A model generated the notes under the pieces. The model searched no databases. It saw only the letters and a list, made by a program, of their open reading frames with translations, and was not told where the DNA came from. This document shows, piece after piece, positions 32,391 through 44,097 of a DNA stretch of 64,000 bases. The DNA lies in NCBI GenBank assembly GCA_019925795.1, contig CM034300.1, positions 73,263,021 to 73,327,020 of the forward strand. Direction: 5' to 3'. Each line of letters opens with the position of its first letter. The first letter of the stretch is position 1. Source of the stretch: Dendrobium chrysotoxum. Its lineage: Eukaryota; Streptophyta; Magnoliopsida; Asparagales; Orchidaceae. Made by a program: the position numbers and the translations under genes.

Positions 32391-33411
32391 TGTTGCGGAC
32401 TCAAATATACACGGCGATAGAATTTAAATTTCCGTCTCAGAGTTGTACGTATATCCAGCACACAAACAGAAAAATAAAAGAACACCAGGATTTTTACGTG
32501 GAAAGCCCTGAAAAAGGAAAAAACCACGGGGCCACACCCAGTTGAAAGAGTTTCACTAGTGTTGTTTGAAATACACGAGGCTGATTCATCCTTTAAATTC
32601 AGGACGATCAGATTACAATGAGTATCCGTTACAAGGCCAAGCAGAGTTCCGACGTCACTCGAGTGTCCGGCAGAATTCCGGCGTCGCTTGGAAAGAAGTC
32701 TGGCGTCACTCGGGCATCGGGTAGAATTCTGGCGTTGGGCAGAATTTCGAGGTTGCTCCCGTGTCGGGTAGAGCTCCGGCATCCCTCGGGCGTCCGGTGG
32801 TGCTTCGACGGTGTTCCGGCGGTGGTCGAGGAGGAGCTGTTCCCTCCTAGGCTTCTCTTCTCTTCCTTCTCTTCTTCTCTTCTTGGCTTGGGTCCCCTCT
32901 TAAGAGAAATGAGGGGCTATTTATAGTTTTTTTGGAGTGGCATAGCCCGTAAATATGTGAGGGATCAGGGGCAAATAGGGAGTGATCCGGATGAATGGCC
33001 GATATTGAATCCCTTGATCGTAAACAGTTTATCAAGCATTTGAAGGTCTTAATGATATCAGAATTCTACGATCTTGGGCTCGTTGGATTTGTCTTGTCGA
33101 GACGCTCGATTCGACTATAAGCTCGTCAAAATCGGAGGCCGTTTGGTAACTCAAATTGCTGTTTGATGCTTCCAACACTGCTTCGGGTACTTGGTTTGGA
33201 CTCATTTGGGCTCGGATTGAGTCGAATTTGGTGTCGTTGGGTTCGTATTTCCGAGACGCTCAGTTCGACTATAAGCTTGCTGAAATCGTTGAGCTCGAAA
33301 GTGGTCATATAGTAAGTTTAAATGGTCTCCGAAATAATTTTTGAAGTTTCCAACTTGAGTTTTTCCTCAAGATTCGTGCCCGATCAAGATGATTTTTTGA
33401 CGATATATCAG
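32391..33411 (-). repeat. 3' LTR of Tat element B
   Basis: On the minus strand it runs TGATATATCG...GTCCGCAACA. The U3 shares blocks with element A (GAGCGTCTCGACAAGACAAA; TTAAGACCTTCAAATGCTTG). TATA box is at 32925-32918. The leader has diverged GTCCGGCAGAATTCCGGCG-type repeats where element A has its 30-bp array. It carries about 28 nt more than the 5' LTR near 33275-33315. Confidence 0.9.
32918..32925 (-). promoter_or_regulatory. TATA box of element B 3' LTR
   Basis: Minus strand TATAAATA in ACTATAAATAGCCCC; same position relative to the pyrimidine-rich leader as in element A. The 5' LTR copy is at 42661-42668. Confidence 0.65.
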
Positions 33412-33427
33412 TTGCCCCCCTATTTTC
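33412..33427 (-). other. Polypurine tract of element B
   Basis: Minus strand AAAATAGGGGGGCAAC abuts the 3' LTR start TGATATATC; the same tract as in element A. Confidence 0.85.
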
Positions 33428-33948
33428 AGACGTCGAAGCTCCACGAGTCCGAAAATACTTGTTCCGGTATTTTACATTGGCCGAATCGCAAAAAATTACG
33501 TTCCAAAAATTAAATGTTTGCTCGAACCTAATCATAGAGGCCCCGTTGAGCTCCGAAAGTGCCAAAATTGAGTCCGGAACGTCGAAAAACGTGTTCGGAG
33601 ACCCCAAAAATGTCTGATTTGGACCATCCGGGCCGAAAATCGGGCCCGGATACGCATAGGCGACCGAACCGGCCGGCCGCCGCCTGCCGCCGCCGCCTGC
33701 GGTTAGCCGCGCCAAACAGCTCGTCCGCGCGGAACCGCGTGGTTAGCCGCGCGATTATTTAAAAAAAAAATATTTTTTTTTAAATGGGGGGCCCACACAC
33801 TATAAAAAATCCGAAAAAATTCCAAAAAAATTCCGAAAAAATTTCGAAAAAATTCAGAAAAATTCGAACTTCCTTCTAGAAGCCCTCTCCCTCCAATTTT
33901 TAAATATTTTCCCCCCTTTCTCTTCAATAACTCCCTCTCTTTTCATCC
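33428..33948 (+). other. Region upstream of element B antisense gene
   Basis: No gene. A GC-rich block (33655-33745, CCGCCG and GCGCGG runs) is followed by A/T runs and AAAATTC repeats (33808-33866), a layout parallel to 11513-11930 of element A. Confidence 0.45.
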
Positions 33949-33956
33949 TATAAATA
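33949..33956 (+). promoter_or_regulatory. Putative TATA box of element B antisense gene
   Basis: TATAAATA in CATCCTATAAATACACCCC, 270 nt upstream of the ATG at 34226; equivalent to 11469-11476 of element A. A CT-rich leader follows. Confidence 0.65.
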
Positions 33957-34225
33957 CACCCCTTGGGGTAGGGGACAAAATGCTCCTTTCTTCCTCCTCT
34001 CCTGGCCTTCTAGCTTTTGGCATTCTAAGGCTTTCTGCCATTTTTAAGTAGGTGACTTTCCCTACTTGATTCGGCGCCCCTCCTTTTGCGCAGAAGTTAG
34101 CGGCTTTCCCCCTTCCTCCCTCCGTTTTTCCTCCCTTTTTCTTCCTACTTCGGAGGCTTTTCGCAGTCTTTCGTAGGTGATTTTCCCTACTTAGATTTGC
34201 GCCCCTCTTTAGTAAAGGAAGCAAA

Positions 34226-35904
34226 ATGGGTGATCCTGCCTCCTCAAAAATTCCTTCAGAAGTCCGTCCTGCGCAACGATCTGAAGTTCCAAAGAGGACC
34301 CAAAAGGCACCGAAGGCTGACGATGTGATTTCCACCGTCACTGAGGACTCTTTCATCTCATTTAGGAAAAAATTTCATTTTCCTAATGATTTGGTGATGA
34401 AGGTGCCGGCCAGAACTGATCGTGCCTGCTTCCCTCCCCCTGGATATGTGACGGTGTATGAATTTAGTCTGCGAGCGGGGCTACGATTTCCTCCTTCTTT
34501 CGAACTGATCGACATTCTGATGATTTGTGGGGTATGCTTGTCTCAATTTTCCTACAGAGCAATATCGATCGTGATGGGCCTGATCGTGCTTTTCAGAGAC
34601 CGTGGAGTGGTACTTTCCTCAGAGTGCCTTTCTCTGATGGGGCGTCTCTTTAGCGATGCGTAGGGACGTATTTCATCCAGGTCCAAGTGGTTGGACATCC
34701 GCACTCGAGACCCCTCGAAAGGTTGGATCAGCAACTTCTTTTATGTGCAGAATGATTGGGGTCTTCAGGAGAAGTGGAGAAAGTTGAAAGAGCTACCTGT
34801 CCCCCTTCACATTGGAGCAGAAGATTTGCTGAGGATACTCAAACTTCCTGATTTAGATGCTCTACACTACGAGGTGCGTTACTTGAGTAGATATGTAGAT
34901 GAGGAGTACTTGTTCAAGGTCGGATTATCTACTCAAGCAAGGAGATCACATGCTCAAATGTTGAAGAAGTCTGCTAGAGTTCCAGAAGTGGTTCCCAAAA
35001 AGAACCACTCCAAGCGACCAGGGAGCGAGGAAGGTTTGCAGGCATCGAGGAAGAAGAGGGCAGATGAAGTTTTGATAGTTGTTAGCAAAGGTCCCCGAGC
35101 TTCTCCATCCAAGTCATATATTCCAGAAGATGTGTTAAACCATCAGTGCATCGGCCGCCGACGGGCTTAGGAGTTGGTGAGTTCTCCTTTACTTCTTCTC
35201 CTTTTTTACATTTCTTAAGGAATATATTTCTGATATTTTTCTTGTCTCAGTATTCTGATTTCAAGCTTGAGATGACCAAGACTCTGAACGATTGGAACAA
35301 AGAGTTTGTGAAGATTAAATACCTTCAGGGAGAGTACAAGAAGAAATATGACAGTAAAGTGAAGGAGATGAAGGTGGTGGAGGATCAGCTTGAGGGGTGT
35401 AGAACTGAGTTGGCGAATAAGATCACTTCAGTCTCTTCTCAGAATGAATGGATGGATCGTCTGCATATAGAGTTGGTGGAGGCACAAGCGACGATCAAGC
35501 AGCAGGAAAAGGCTCAGCAAGTCCTTGAGGCTGAGAATGAGAGGCTTCATAGTGTACTGTCCGAGAAGGAGGCCCAGCAGTTGCCGTCAGCAGTTATTGA
35601 AGAGTTCAAGAAATCTTATGCTTTCAAGATCATTATTGAGGACCACATTCAGGAGGCTCGCAGTCATATTTATGACGTGGAGGTGAAAGCCTTGGAGGCA
35701 GAGTGCTCAGAGGATGGCTTCATTAGGGGCTTCATGAAGGGTGTTCGGACCGTACATCGCAAGACTAGAGCGAAGATCGAGGGGTTAACTCCTAGCCAGG
35801 CTTCTGGTAATGCTTCTTCAGACTCTGGTGGTGAAGAGCTGGAGAGTGAGTTGCAGCGAGCTTTTGCCTTAGAGGAGGATGAGGATGACGTTGAGATTCT
35901 GTAG
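34226..35904 (+). pseudogene. Antisense extra gene (aORF) of Tat element B, spliced, two stops
   Basis: Exon 1 is 34226-35176, a GT...AG intron is 35177-35250 (74 nt, phase 0) and exon 2 is 35251-35904, ending in an intact acidic tail (EEDEDDVEIL). The protein aligns along its length with the element A product: PPPGYVTVYEFSLRAGLRFP, CLSQFSYRAISIVMGLIVLF, FFYVQNDWGLQEKWRKLKEL, then a basic linker and the coiled coil EFVKIKYLQGEYKKKYDSK. In-frame TAG codons at 34661 and 35168 break exon 1; exon 2 is open. It is transcribed toward pol. Same family and uncertainty as at 9487-11218. Confidence 0.85.
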
Positions 35905-36620
35905 GATGTTTTGTATCACTTTGATTTCTTTCTAGTGATTATATATATGCTCGATGTTGATGTTTCTATCGGGTGTACTTGATGTTCAGTGATATATAAA
36001 GATGTTGTTGATGTTCTTTTCTCACATGCAAATGAAATTCACTTAGTTTTACTTAAGTTTGGATGAGAGTATTCTAATGAGCTTTTTTTTTTTGACTTGA
36101 GCAAATATGAGACATCCCTTTCTTTAAAGATTTTGACCTATCCGGGGTTATTAGTGAAAGCATTTGCTTGATACCCTTAATCTGTCCGGAAAAAGGTCAG
36201 ATCAACTCCCTTTGGGATTGATCATCAAATGATTTTGATATTCAAGATATCCTCCTAGGATACTTGACCTATCCGAGGTTGTCAGTCAAAGCCTTTTCTT
36301 GATGACATTAACCTGTGTGGAAGAGGTCGGATCAAATCCCCCTGGGATTGATCATTCAGTGATTGAGATACAATATAGATTATGTACTTCTCGAATCACA
36401 GAAAAAGAGTTTGGAGAGAAGAAACATTAGCATGACAAAGTGAATATCATATTGCTTCGTAATATGAGATAGCAGTTCCCTAGAATTACTTAGGGATACA
36501 AGAAAAAAGTTCTTCTATAATCAACATATAAGAGATGTACGAAAAACTTTATAACATGACTACATGAGAAGATAAAATATAAGACAAACATAATACATAG
36601 ACAGATAGCAGTATCAACTC
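35905..36620. repeat. Convergent junction module of element B with 130-nt tandem repeats
   Basis: GACCTATCCGGGGTT (36135) and GACCTATCCGAGGTT (36265) start two units. Each contains GGTCGGATCAAATCCCCCTG or a close variant, which is the reverse complement of the element A junction word. It lies between the converging stops at 35904 and 36621. Confidence 0.7.
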
Positions 36621-39600
36621 TTACTGATAATATTTGTGAAGATTGCCCACGTTCCAAGTTCGGGGAAGCATATTTCCACCAGCATCCTTCAGTTTGAAGG
36701 TTCCAGGCTTGACCATTGCCGCTACCCAATAAGGACCCTCCCAGAGGGGGGAGAGCTTATTTCGCTGAGGGCCTTTTCCAGCGGCTTCAATGCTTCATAG
36801 TACTAAGTCCCCAATAGTGATAGGGCGAGGTTTCACCCTTCGATTGTAGTGACGGGCAACTCTTTGGTGGTATGCAGCGGTTCTGAGTGAGGTTTCATCT
36901 CTTACTTCTGGGAGGAGATCCAAATTTGCTCTAAGCTTCTCCTCGTTACTTTTGAAGTCGAAAGTCTGAACTCTGTGGCTAGGAACTCCGATATCAACCG
37001 GTATGACTGCTTCTGTACCAAAGCAAAGGTTATATGGGGTTTCCCCTGTAGGAGTTCTAGCGGTGGTCCGATAAGCCCAGAGGACATTGGGGAGTTCTTC
37101 GGCCCATTGCCCCCCAGCCTTCCCTAGACGTGTCTTCAGCCCTTTCAGGATTGTTCAATTTGTAACCTTTGTTTGCCCATTAGTTTGAGGATGGGCAACA
37201 GCTGTGTGAATGAGCTGAATATGAAAATCTCTATAAAAAGATGTAAAGATCTTCCCGGTGAACTGTGTCCCGTTATCAGTGACGATTTTTGCGGGAATGC
37301 CAAAGCGACATATTATGTTCTTCCATAAGAATTGCTTGGCATTTGCTTCAGTAATTTTCGCCAAAGGTTCCTCCTCCACCCATTTTGTGAAGTAATCTAC
37401 AGCCAAAATAATGAATTTTCGCTGTCCAGTTGCTATAGGAAAAGGTCCCATTATATCAATTCCCCATTGGGCAAAAGGCCAGGGGCTTTGAAGGGATGTA
37501 AGCTCCAGAGCGGGTGTATGAGTGAGGTTAGAATGCAGTTGACAGTTTTCGCACTTTCGTGTGAATTCAAGTGCATCCTGTTTCATTGTAGGCCAATAGA
37601 ATCCCTATCTCATGATCTTGTAAGCTAACGCTCTTCCTCCCAGATGTTCTCCACATACTCCTGAATGAACTTCCCGAAGCACGTAATCAGCTTCTGATGG
37701 TGGGAGACACTTGAGGTACGGCCCAATGAAGGAGCGCTTATACAACTCGTTGCCGATAATGGTGAAATTTGCAGCTTGTCTCCGAAGTCGTATTGCAGCT
37801 ATAGGATCTTCGGGTAGCACCCCATCTTTCAGAAAAGACAAGATGGGTTCGATCCAAGACATCTCTCTTGGCTCGTCAATTGACTGTATGACCCATGGAC
37901 CCTGAATGCTTGGAAAGTGGATTTCCTCGATACATCTTCTCTTATAGATGTCCCCCGTTATTGATGTAGCGAGTTTAGAAAGAGTGTCTGCTCTTGCATT
38001 TTGTTCTCAGAGGATATGTATGATTTGATGCTCCCCTATACGGGCTAAGAGTAGCTTCACAATGCTACAATATTGAGCCAATTGTGGGTTATGAATATCA
38101 AAATCCCCCTCCACCTAAGAGGCGACTAGTTGGGAATCAGTGTGGGCTATTAGGTTCTGGACTTCACAGTCAATTGCTAGTCTCAACCCAGCAACAAGGG
38201 CCTCGTATTCTACTATGTTGTTGGTTGCCGGGAACTTGAGTCGAAGCCCGTACTCAAGGGTAACCTTCTGTGGAGAGATTAATAAAATTCCAGCCCCAGC
38301 CCCAGAACTCCCTGAAGCTCCATCGACGTACAACGTCCAGCATGGAGAAGAAGGTGAAGCACTCGGTTGTACATCAGATACTGAAACGGTGCATTCAACT
38401 ACGAAATATACTAGTGCTTGAGATTTAATATCAGGTCTAGGCAAGTAGTGGATATCAAATTCTCCCAGTTCTACAGACCACTTAACAAGCCTGTCTGATG
38501 CTTCTGGCTTTTACAGAATGCTTTTTAGCTGCAGATTCGTGTAAACTCCAATTGAATGGGCTTGAAAGTAAGGGCATAGTTTTCTGGTAGAATAAACTAA
38601 CGCCAATGCTGTCTTATCTGCCAAAGGATAACGTCCCTCTACTTCAGATAAAATCTTACTAATATAGTAGATAGGACATTGTATAGCATTTTCTTCTCGA
38701 ACCAGAACCGAACTAATGGCTTGGATAGATACAGCCATATACAAATATAATCTCTCTCCTGGTATTGGTTTAGAAAGTAGTGGCGGGGATGCCAAATACT
38801 TTCACAATTGTTCAAAGGCTTATTGACATTCATCTGTCCATTGAAACCCGGAGCTACGAGCGCCTCTAAGTATCTTGAAGAAGGGCAGATATTTGTCTCC
38901 TGAACGTGCCAGGAAACGAGATAGTGCCGCAATTCTCCCATTCAGCATTTGGACCTCCTTGATGTCTTTTAGCGGCACCATGTCCCTTAGTGCCTTGATC
39001 TTCTCCGGATTGGCTTCGATTCCTCTATGGGTTACCATAAACCCTAAAAACTTTCCAGAAGTGACTCCAAAAGCACATTTAGCGGGGTTGAGTTACATAT
39101 TGTAATGCCTTAATAAGTGGAAACATTGTTTCAGGTCAGAGATATGTTGGGTTTTTTCCAGACTTGTTACCAACATATCATCTACGTACACCTCCATAGT
39201 ACGTCCAATAAGGCTTTTGAAAACCTTATTCATGAGACGCTGATAAGTTGCTCCAGCATTTTTGAGCCCGAAGGGCATCATCCGATAGCAGTACAATCCT
39301 TTGTCTGTTTGAAAAGCTGTTGCTTCTTCATCAGCAGGATTCATTTTTATTTGATTGTAGCCGGAGTAGGCATCCATAAAGCTCAACATCTGATGACCAT
39401 AGGTGGTATCAACTAACTGGTCGATGCGAGGGAGCGGAAAACTATCCTTTGGGCAAGCTTTGTTGAAATCAGTGTAATCTATACATATTCTCCAAGCTCC
39501 ACTCCCCTTCCGTACCATGACAACATTTGCTAACCAAGTAGGATAGTGCACCTCTCGTATGAATCCGGCTTCTAAAAGTTTATCTACTTCTTGTTCAATT

Positions 39601-42064
39601 GCTTGCTGGCGATCTGGTGCAAAGTTTCTCTTCTTCTGGATAATCGGTTTGCACGTTGGATTGACTTTGAGGGAGTGAACAATCACTTCGGGGTCAATTC
39701 CAGGCATATCTGCTGGACTCCATGCAAAAATATCCTGATTTTCTCGTAGAAAAGCTGTAAAGTTTTTCTTCTCATCATCTGAGAGAAGTGATCCAATTCA
39801 CACTGTCTTTGAAGGATGCTCTTCAGATATAGATACAGTAGTAAGGTCTTCCACAGGGGAAGCTCTCTAAGGAATATCTTCGCTCCGCAGATCAAAGTCC
39901 TCGATGCTTAGGGTAATCATTGGACGAGACTTGATCTGCCTAAGATAGCAGGTTTGCGCTATTTGCTGATCTCCGCATACTACACCGACTCCTGATGGGG
40001 TATGGAACTTCAGCTTGAGGTGAGGAATGGATGCGATGATCCCAAAAATTGACTGGAGCGGCCTCCCGAAGATGGCGTTATAAGCTGATTTTGACTTTAC
40101 CACGATGAATTGAATGGAGTGTGTAGTCTGTCGAGGAAATTCTCCAAGGACTACCGGGAGACTGATTATTCCTTCTGCTTATACAGGTCGATTATCAAAT
40201 CCATATAAAGGACCTGCAGCAGGTTGAAGATTTTCTCTTGAGAGACCCATGTTGAGAAAAGTAGAGTAGAACAGTACATCTACGGCTGTTATCTACAAGA
40301 ATTCTTTTGACATTGTAACATGGGTCACCAATGCCTGCGTTTATGACAAGCGGATCTTGATGGGGGGTTTTTACTCCTTCCAGGTCGAAATCATCAAATG
40401 TGATGGAATGATCGATACGAGCCTTTTTTGGAGTTGGGTTTTCTTCCACAGTTAGAAAGACTTGGTCGGATAGTAAGGGGCCTCCTGCGATTGTTTCAAT
40501 TTCGCTAACCGTTATCTGGTTATTCACTGGCTGTCTTTGTGGTTGATTCTGCCCCCCAGTGGGACGAGCTTCTTCTCGGGTAGGTGGATTCCCAATAAAC
40601 TGTCGAAGATAGCCCTGACGGATGAGTCTTTCAATCTCCTCCTTAAGTTGCCTACAGGATTCAGTAGTGTGGCCACGACTACGATGAAAGTGGTAGTACT
40701 GATCTTGGTTTCCTGTATTCGGCTTCAAAGGATGCGGCCACTTCACTTTGTCCTGATCTTGAATCGCCATCAACACATTTGCTCGAGATGTGTTGAGCGG
40801 AGTGTACTCCTTCTCCTGTCGGGGTTCTCGTCGTGGCAGTGGGGGTCTAGGAGGTAGATTGCTCTTCCCTTGCTTTTCCGTTGTAATGATGGATTATCCA
40901 TCTCAGGTGCTCCCTTGCGCTTCCCAGTGGGTTGCTCAAACTATTTTCTGTGAGCATTTATTGCCTCATCTGCTGATATCTATGCTTCCACATGATGGAT
41001 CAGATCGGCGTATGAATGAACAGTATCGCGCATGAGTGCCGAATAGAAGGGGCCAGGATGAAGTCCTCCAAGAAAGACCCCTCTGAGCAATTCTGGGTCT
41101 ACTCCTGGGATTTGTCGAGCCTCAATAGAAAACCGTTGAAAGTACTCTTTCAATGATTCTCCCTCGTTCTAACGAATCCCAGAAAGGTGAGAAGAATCCT
41201 TAGTAATTCTTCGGTTGGCTACGAACTGTTCGACAAATACTTTGGCCAATTTGACAAATGTGGGGATCGTTCCGGCTGGAAGTGAATAGAATCATATTCG
41301 AGCTTGTCCTTTAAGAGTGGCAGGGAAAACCTGGCAAAGGAGCACGTCTGAGGCTCGTTGAATATGCATGATGGTCCTGTAATGGTCGATGAGTTCGTAC
41401 GGGTCGGATGTCCCATCGTAGGATTCGATGCTTGGCAGCTTAAAGCCAGCCGGAATAGGGTGTTGAAGAATGGCTTCCGTCAGGGGTGACGACTCCTGGA
41501 AGTCCCACTGAGTCACCCCTGACGAAGAGGTTACCTTACGCCTCCTGTAGGGAACTCCTCCCGGACCAATCGTCGCAGTTCGTGGCGAAGGGCATTGCGA
41601 GGGAACTCAACAATGTGAGGTTGGGCTAGCTCCTCAGGGAGGTCTTAAGGAAGGCGAGATTGTCGACCTGAAGGATGGGTAGAACTTACTGTATCAACCA
41701 GTTCATTATCTTGATGCGACTGCGAACGCCTCCTGAGTTGAGGAAGAGGAATCTCGTCTTGAAGATGTTCGATTTGAACAGCTTCGACACGTGGTGGATC
41801 TCGAGGGAGAAGAACCTCCTCCTGAGGTGCTAAGGTCGGTTGTCGAGTCTCTCGCAAAAGTTGTAGGATCTCGTTTTGAGATTCTTCCATCTTTCGAATT
41901 CTCTCTTCTAGGGAGGGTCCCGAAGTCCCTTCTCCAGGTGCGTTTTGCCCCCCGGGGTATAAAGAGGCAAATATTGGGCGTCTATGATTCATAGACTGAT
42001 TTATGGATTGATGAGAGTGAGAGCGGGAGGCTCCTATGAGGCGACTGCTACGCCTGTTGACCGT
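36621..42064 (-). pseudogene. gag-pol: gag-pol polyprotein, Tat element B (broken)
   Basis: The start codon position reads ACG (42064-42062) where element A has ATG. Gag capsid is at about 41520-41060, and an intact-looking zinc knuckle (HFHRSRGHTTESC) is near 40680. Protease (RILVDNS) is near 40300, RT (FMDAYSGYNQIKM, YVDDMLV) spans 39707-39093, and RNase H is at about 38795-38510. The archaeal-like RNase H (YVDGASGSSGAGAG, HTDSQLVAS) is at 38440-38115 and integrase at about 37860-36900. In integrase, HPQTNGQTKVTN has Lys where the catalytic Glu is expected. Stops occur near 41172, 38117, 38007 and 37605 among others. The frame ends HKYYQ-stop. Confidence 0.92.
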
Positions 42065-42093
42065 TGTAGCAATACTTGAAGTTGTGTGATAAG

Positions 42094-42115
42094 TTTCCCA
42101 TAGACGGCGCCAAAC
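42094..42115 (-). other. Primer-binding site of element B
   Basis: Minus strand GTTTGGCGCCGTCTATGGGA directly follows the 5' LTR end. Nearly the same as in element A. Confidence 0.75.
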
Positions 42116-43128
42116 TATTGCGGACTCAAATATACGCAGCGATAGAATTTAAATTTCTGTCTCAGCGTTGTACGTATATCCAGCACACAAACAGAAGAAT
42201 AAAAGACACCAGAATTTTTACGTGGAAAGCCCTAAAAAAGGGAAAAACCACGGGGCCACGCCCAGTTGAAAGAGTTCCACTAGTGTTGTTTGAAATACAC
42301 GAGGCTGATTCATCCTTTAAATTCAAGACGATCAGATTACAATGAGTATCAGTTACAAGGCCAAGCAGAGTTCCGACGTCACTCAGGTGTCCGGCAGAAT
42401 TCTGGCGTCGCTTGGAAAGAAGTCTGGTGTCACTCGGGCGTCGGGTAGAATTCTGGCGTTGGGCAGAATTCCGAGGTTGCTCCCGTGTCGGGCAGAGCTC
42501 CGGTGTCCCTCGGGCGTCCGGTGGTGCTTCGGCGGTGTTCCGGCGGAGTTCCGGCGGTGTTCCGGCGTTGGTCGAGGAGCTGTTCCCTCCTAGGCTTCTC
42601 TTCTCTTCCTTCACTTTTTCTCTTCTTGGCTTGGGTCCCCTCTTAAGAGAAATAAGGGGCTATTTATAGTTTTTCTGCAGTGGCATAGCCCGTAAATATG
42701 TGAGGGATCAGGGGCAAATAGGGAGTGATCCGGATGAACGGCCGATATTGAATCCCTTGATCGTGAACCGTTTATCAAGCATTTGAAGGTCTTAATGATA
42801 TCAGAATTCTACGATCTTGGGCTTGTTGGATTCGTCTTGTTGAGAGGATCGATTCGACTATAAGCTCGTCAAAATCGGAGGCTGTTTGGTAACTCAAATT
42901 GCTGTTTGATACTTCCAACAGTGCTTCGGGTACTTGGTTTGGACTCATTTGGGCTCGGATTGAGTCGAATTTGGTGTCGTTGGGTTCGTATTTCCGAGAC
43001 GCTCAGTTCGACTATAAACTTGCTGAAATCGGAGTTTAAATGGTCTCCGAAATAATTTTTGAAGTTTCCAACTTGAGTTTTTCCTCGAGATTCGTGCCCG
43101 ATCAAGATGATTTTTTGGCGATATATCA
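42116..43128 (-). repeat. 5' LTR of Tat element B
   Basis: Partner of 32391-33411. Its 3' terminal dinucleotide has decayed from CA to TA (plus strand TATTGCGG versus TGTTGCGG). TATA box is at 42668-42661. Followed on the plus strand by the ATTCT target duplication at 43129-43133. Confidence 0.9.
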
Positions 43129-43133
43129 ATTCT

Positions 43134-43520
43134 TTTCACCATTATAAGCTTGGCAGAGATCTAGAGATGCACATACTCTGAATCACATCACAATTAAGAA
43201 TTTCATTATAAAAGATATGCAATTTACCTTCATCAATCCAAATTATTTTATTTAAATATTGTATCAATTGTTTAACTATTTGTATTCAGTGTTTAAATCT
43301 CCGTAACAAACATTTTTGTTTAAGTAAGATGATTTTGCAATTAGAATAAATAGTAGTAGTTGATTGCTAAAAATTATACTTTCTCGTGGGTTCGATACTC
43401 TATTCCATCACTTTATTACTTGATTCAACACATATACTTGCACATATTAAGAAAGATTTATTAATTTATATCAAAGAAAAACATTTATTTTTATAATTCA
43501 AATTCCACCGTACCTTCACA
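43134..43520 (+). repeat. 3' LTR of the Athila-like element, right part
   Basis: Continues from 32390 after removal of element B and matches 22070-22399 (GAGATCTAGAGATGCACATA, TCTCGTGGGTTCGATACTCT), ending ACCTTCACA. What follows at 43521 is unrelated to the primer-site sequence after the 5' LTR, as expected for a flank. Confidence 0.55.
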
Positions 43521-43798
43521 AATGTTTAATAATCTAAATACAATGCACTTAAAACTCCTTATCAAATATCTCTTAAATGTGGCCAGCTGCAAAGCCGTGT
43601 CACTTCGAAACTATATATTATTTAAATTCTAAAGAATCCTCCACGAGAATGTTTCCATTAATAAATATGAGTTGGTACTCTTTTTTATTAATGAAACTAA
43701 AGATTATTTTACTACACTTTATAAATGGACAAATTTTAAATAAGATTATTTAGTACTCTGATATTTACGAATGGAACGTGAATTGCATGAGTTTTTAG
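43521..43798. other. Flank right of the Athila-like element, no gene
   Basis: AT-rich. The missing C-terminal end of the terpene synthase is not seen here, so the insertion or later deletion removed it. Confidence 0.4.
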
Positions 43799-43915
43799 GC
43801 TTCTTTTGAGACGGTTTTCTTACGATTTTTTGAAGTAGTTTTTTAATATAAAAATTTTAAATTTTGTACTAAAAGTTATTTTAAGAAACAGTAAGAAAGT
43901 CATCCCGAATGAAGC
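43799..43915. mobile_element. MITE, foldback type (first of two)
   Basis: 117 nt, GCTTCTTTTGAGACGG...CCCGAATGAAGC, with imperfect inverted arms along its whole length around TATAAAAATTTTAAATTTTG. Flanks TTTAG and TTTAC suggest a diverged 5-bp target duplication. Confidence 0.7.
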
Positions 43916-43975
43916 TTTACACACAACACCCCATCAAGAGCAATTTGACATTGCAAATAATTTGTGAAGACTAAG

Positions 43976-44092
43976 GCTTCTTTTAGGATGACTTTCTTAC
44001 TGCTTCTTAAAACAGCTTTCTAGTATAAAAATTTTAATTTTTGTACTAGAAAATAGCTTCAAGAAGCAATGAGAAGCCATCCGAAGTGAAGC
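43976..44092. mobile_element. MITE, foldback type (second of two)
   Basis: Same family as 43799-43915 and better preserved, GCTTCTTTTAGGATGAC...GAAGTGAAGC. It is flanked on both sides by CTAAG (43971-43975 and 44093-44097), a 5-bp target duplication. No coding capacity. Confidence 0.78.
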
Positions 44093-44097
44093 CTAAG

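Larger units (their letters stand above)
32391..43128 (-). mobile_element. Ty3/gypsy Tat-type LTR retrotransposon, element B (minus strand)
   Basis: Complete insertion flanked by ATTCT (32386-32390 and 43129-43133). In its own direction: 5' LTR 43128-42116, primer-binding site 42115-42094, gag-pol 42064-36621, antisense gene 34226-35904 (plus strand), polypurine tract 33427-33412 and 3' LTR 33411-32391. It is a different subfamily from element A: shorter LTR (about 1.02 kb), no regular minisatellite, but homologous U3, gag-pol, junction repeats and antisense gene. Broken by stops and frameshifts. Confidence 0.93.
21893..43520 (+). mobile_element. Athila-like LTR retrotransposon, non-autonomous and heavily nested
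   Basis: A 5'-truncated LTR (21893-22399) and a 3' LTR (31287-32390 plus 43134-43520) share their last 500 or so nt. A primer-binding-like site follows the first (22411) and a polypurine-like tract precedes the second (31273-31286). The U5 words TCGTGGGATCGACACTC and the short spacer before the primer site are Athila-like by recollection. The internal region codes only for a decayed 'plant transposon protein'-like product; no RT or integrase is seen. It hosts a 5.16-kb insertion (22734-27889) and Tat element B (32391-43128). Confidence 0.55.
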
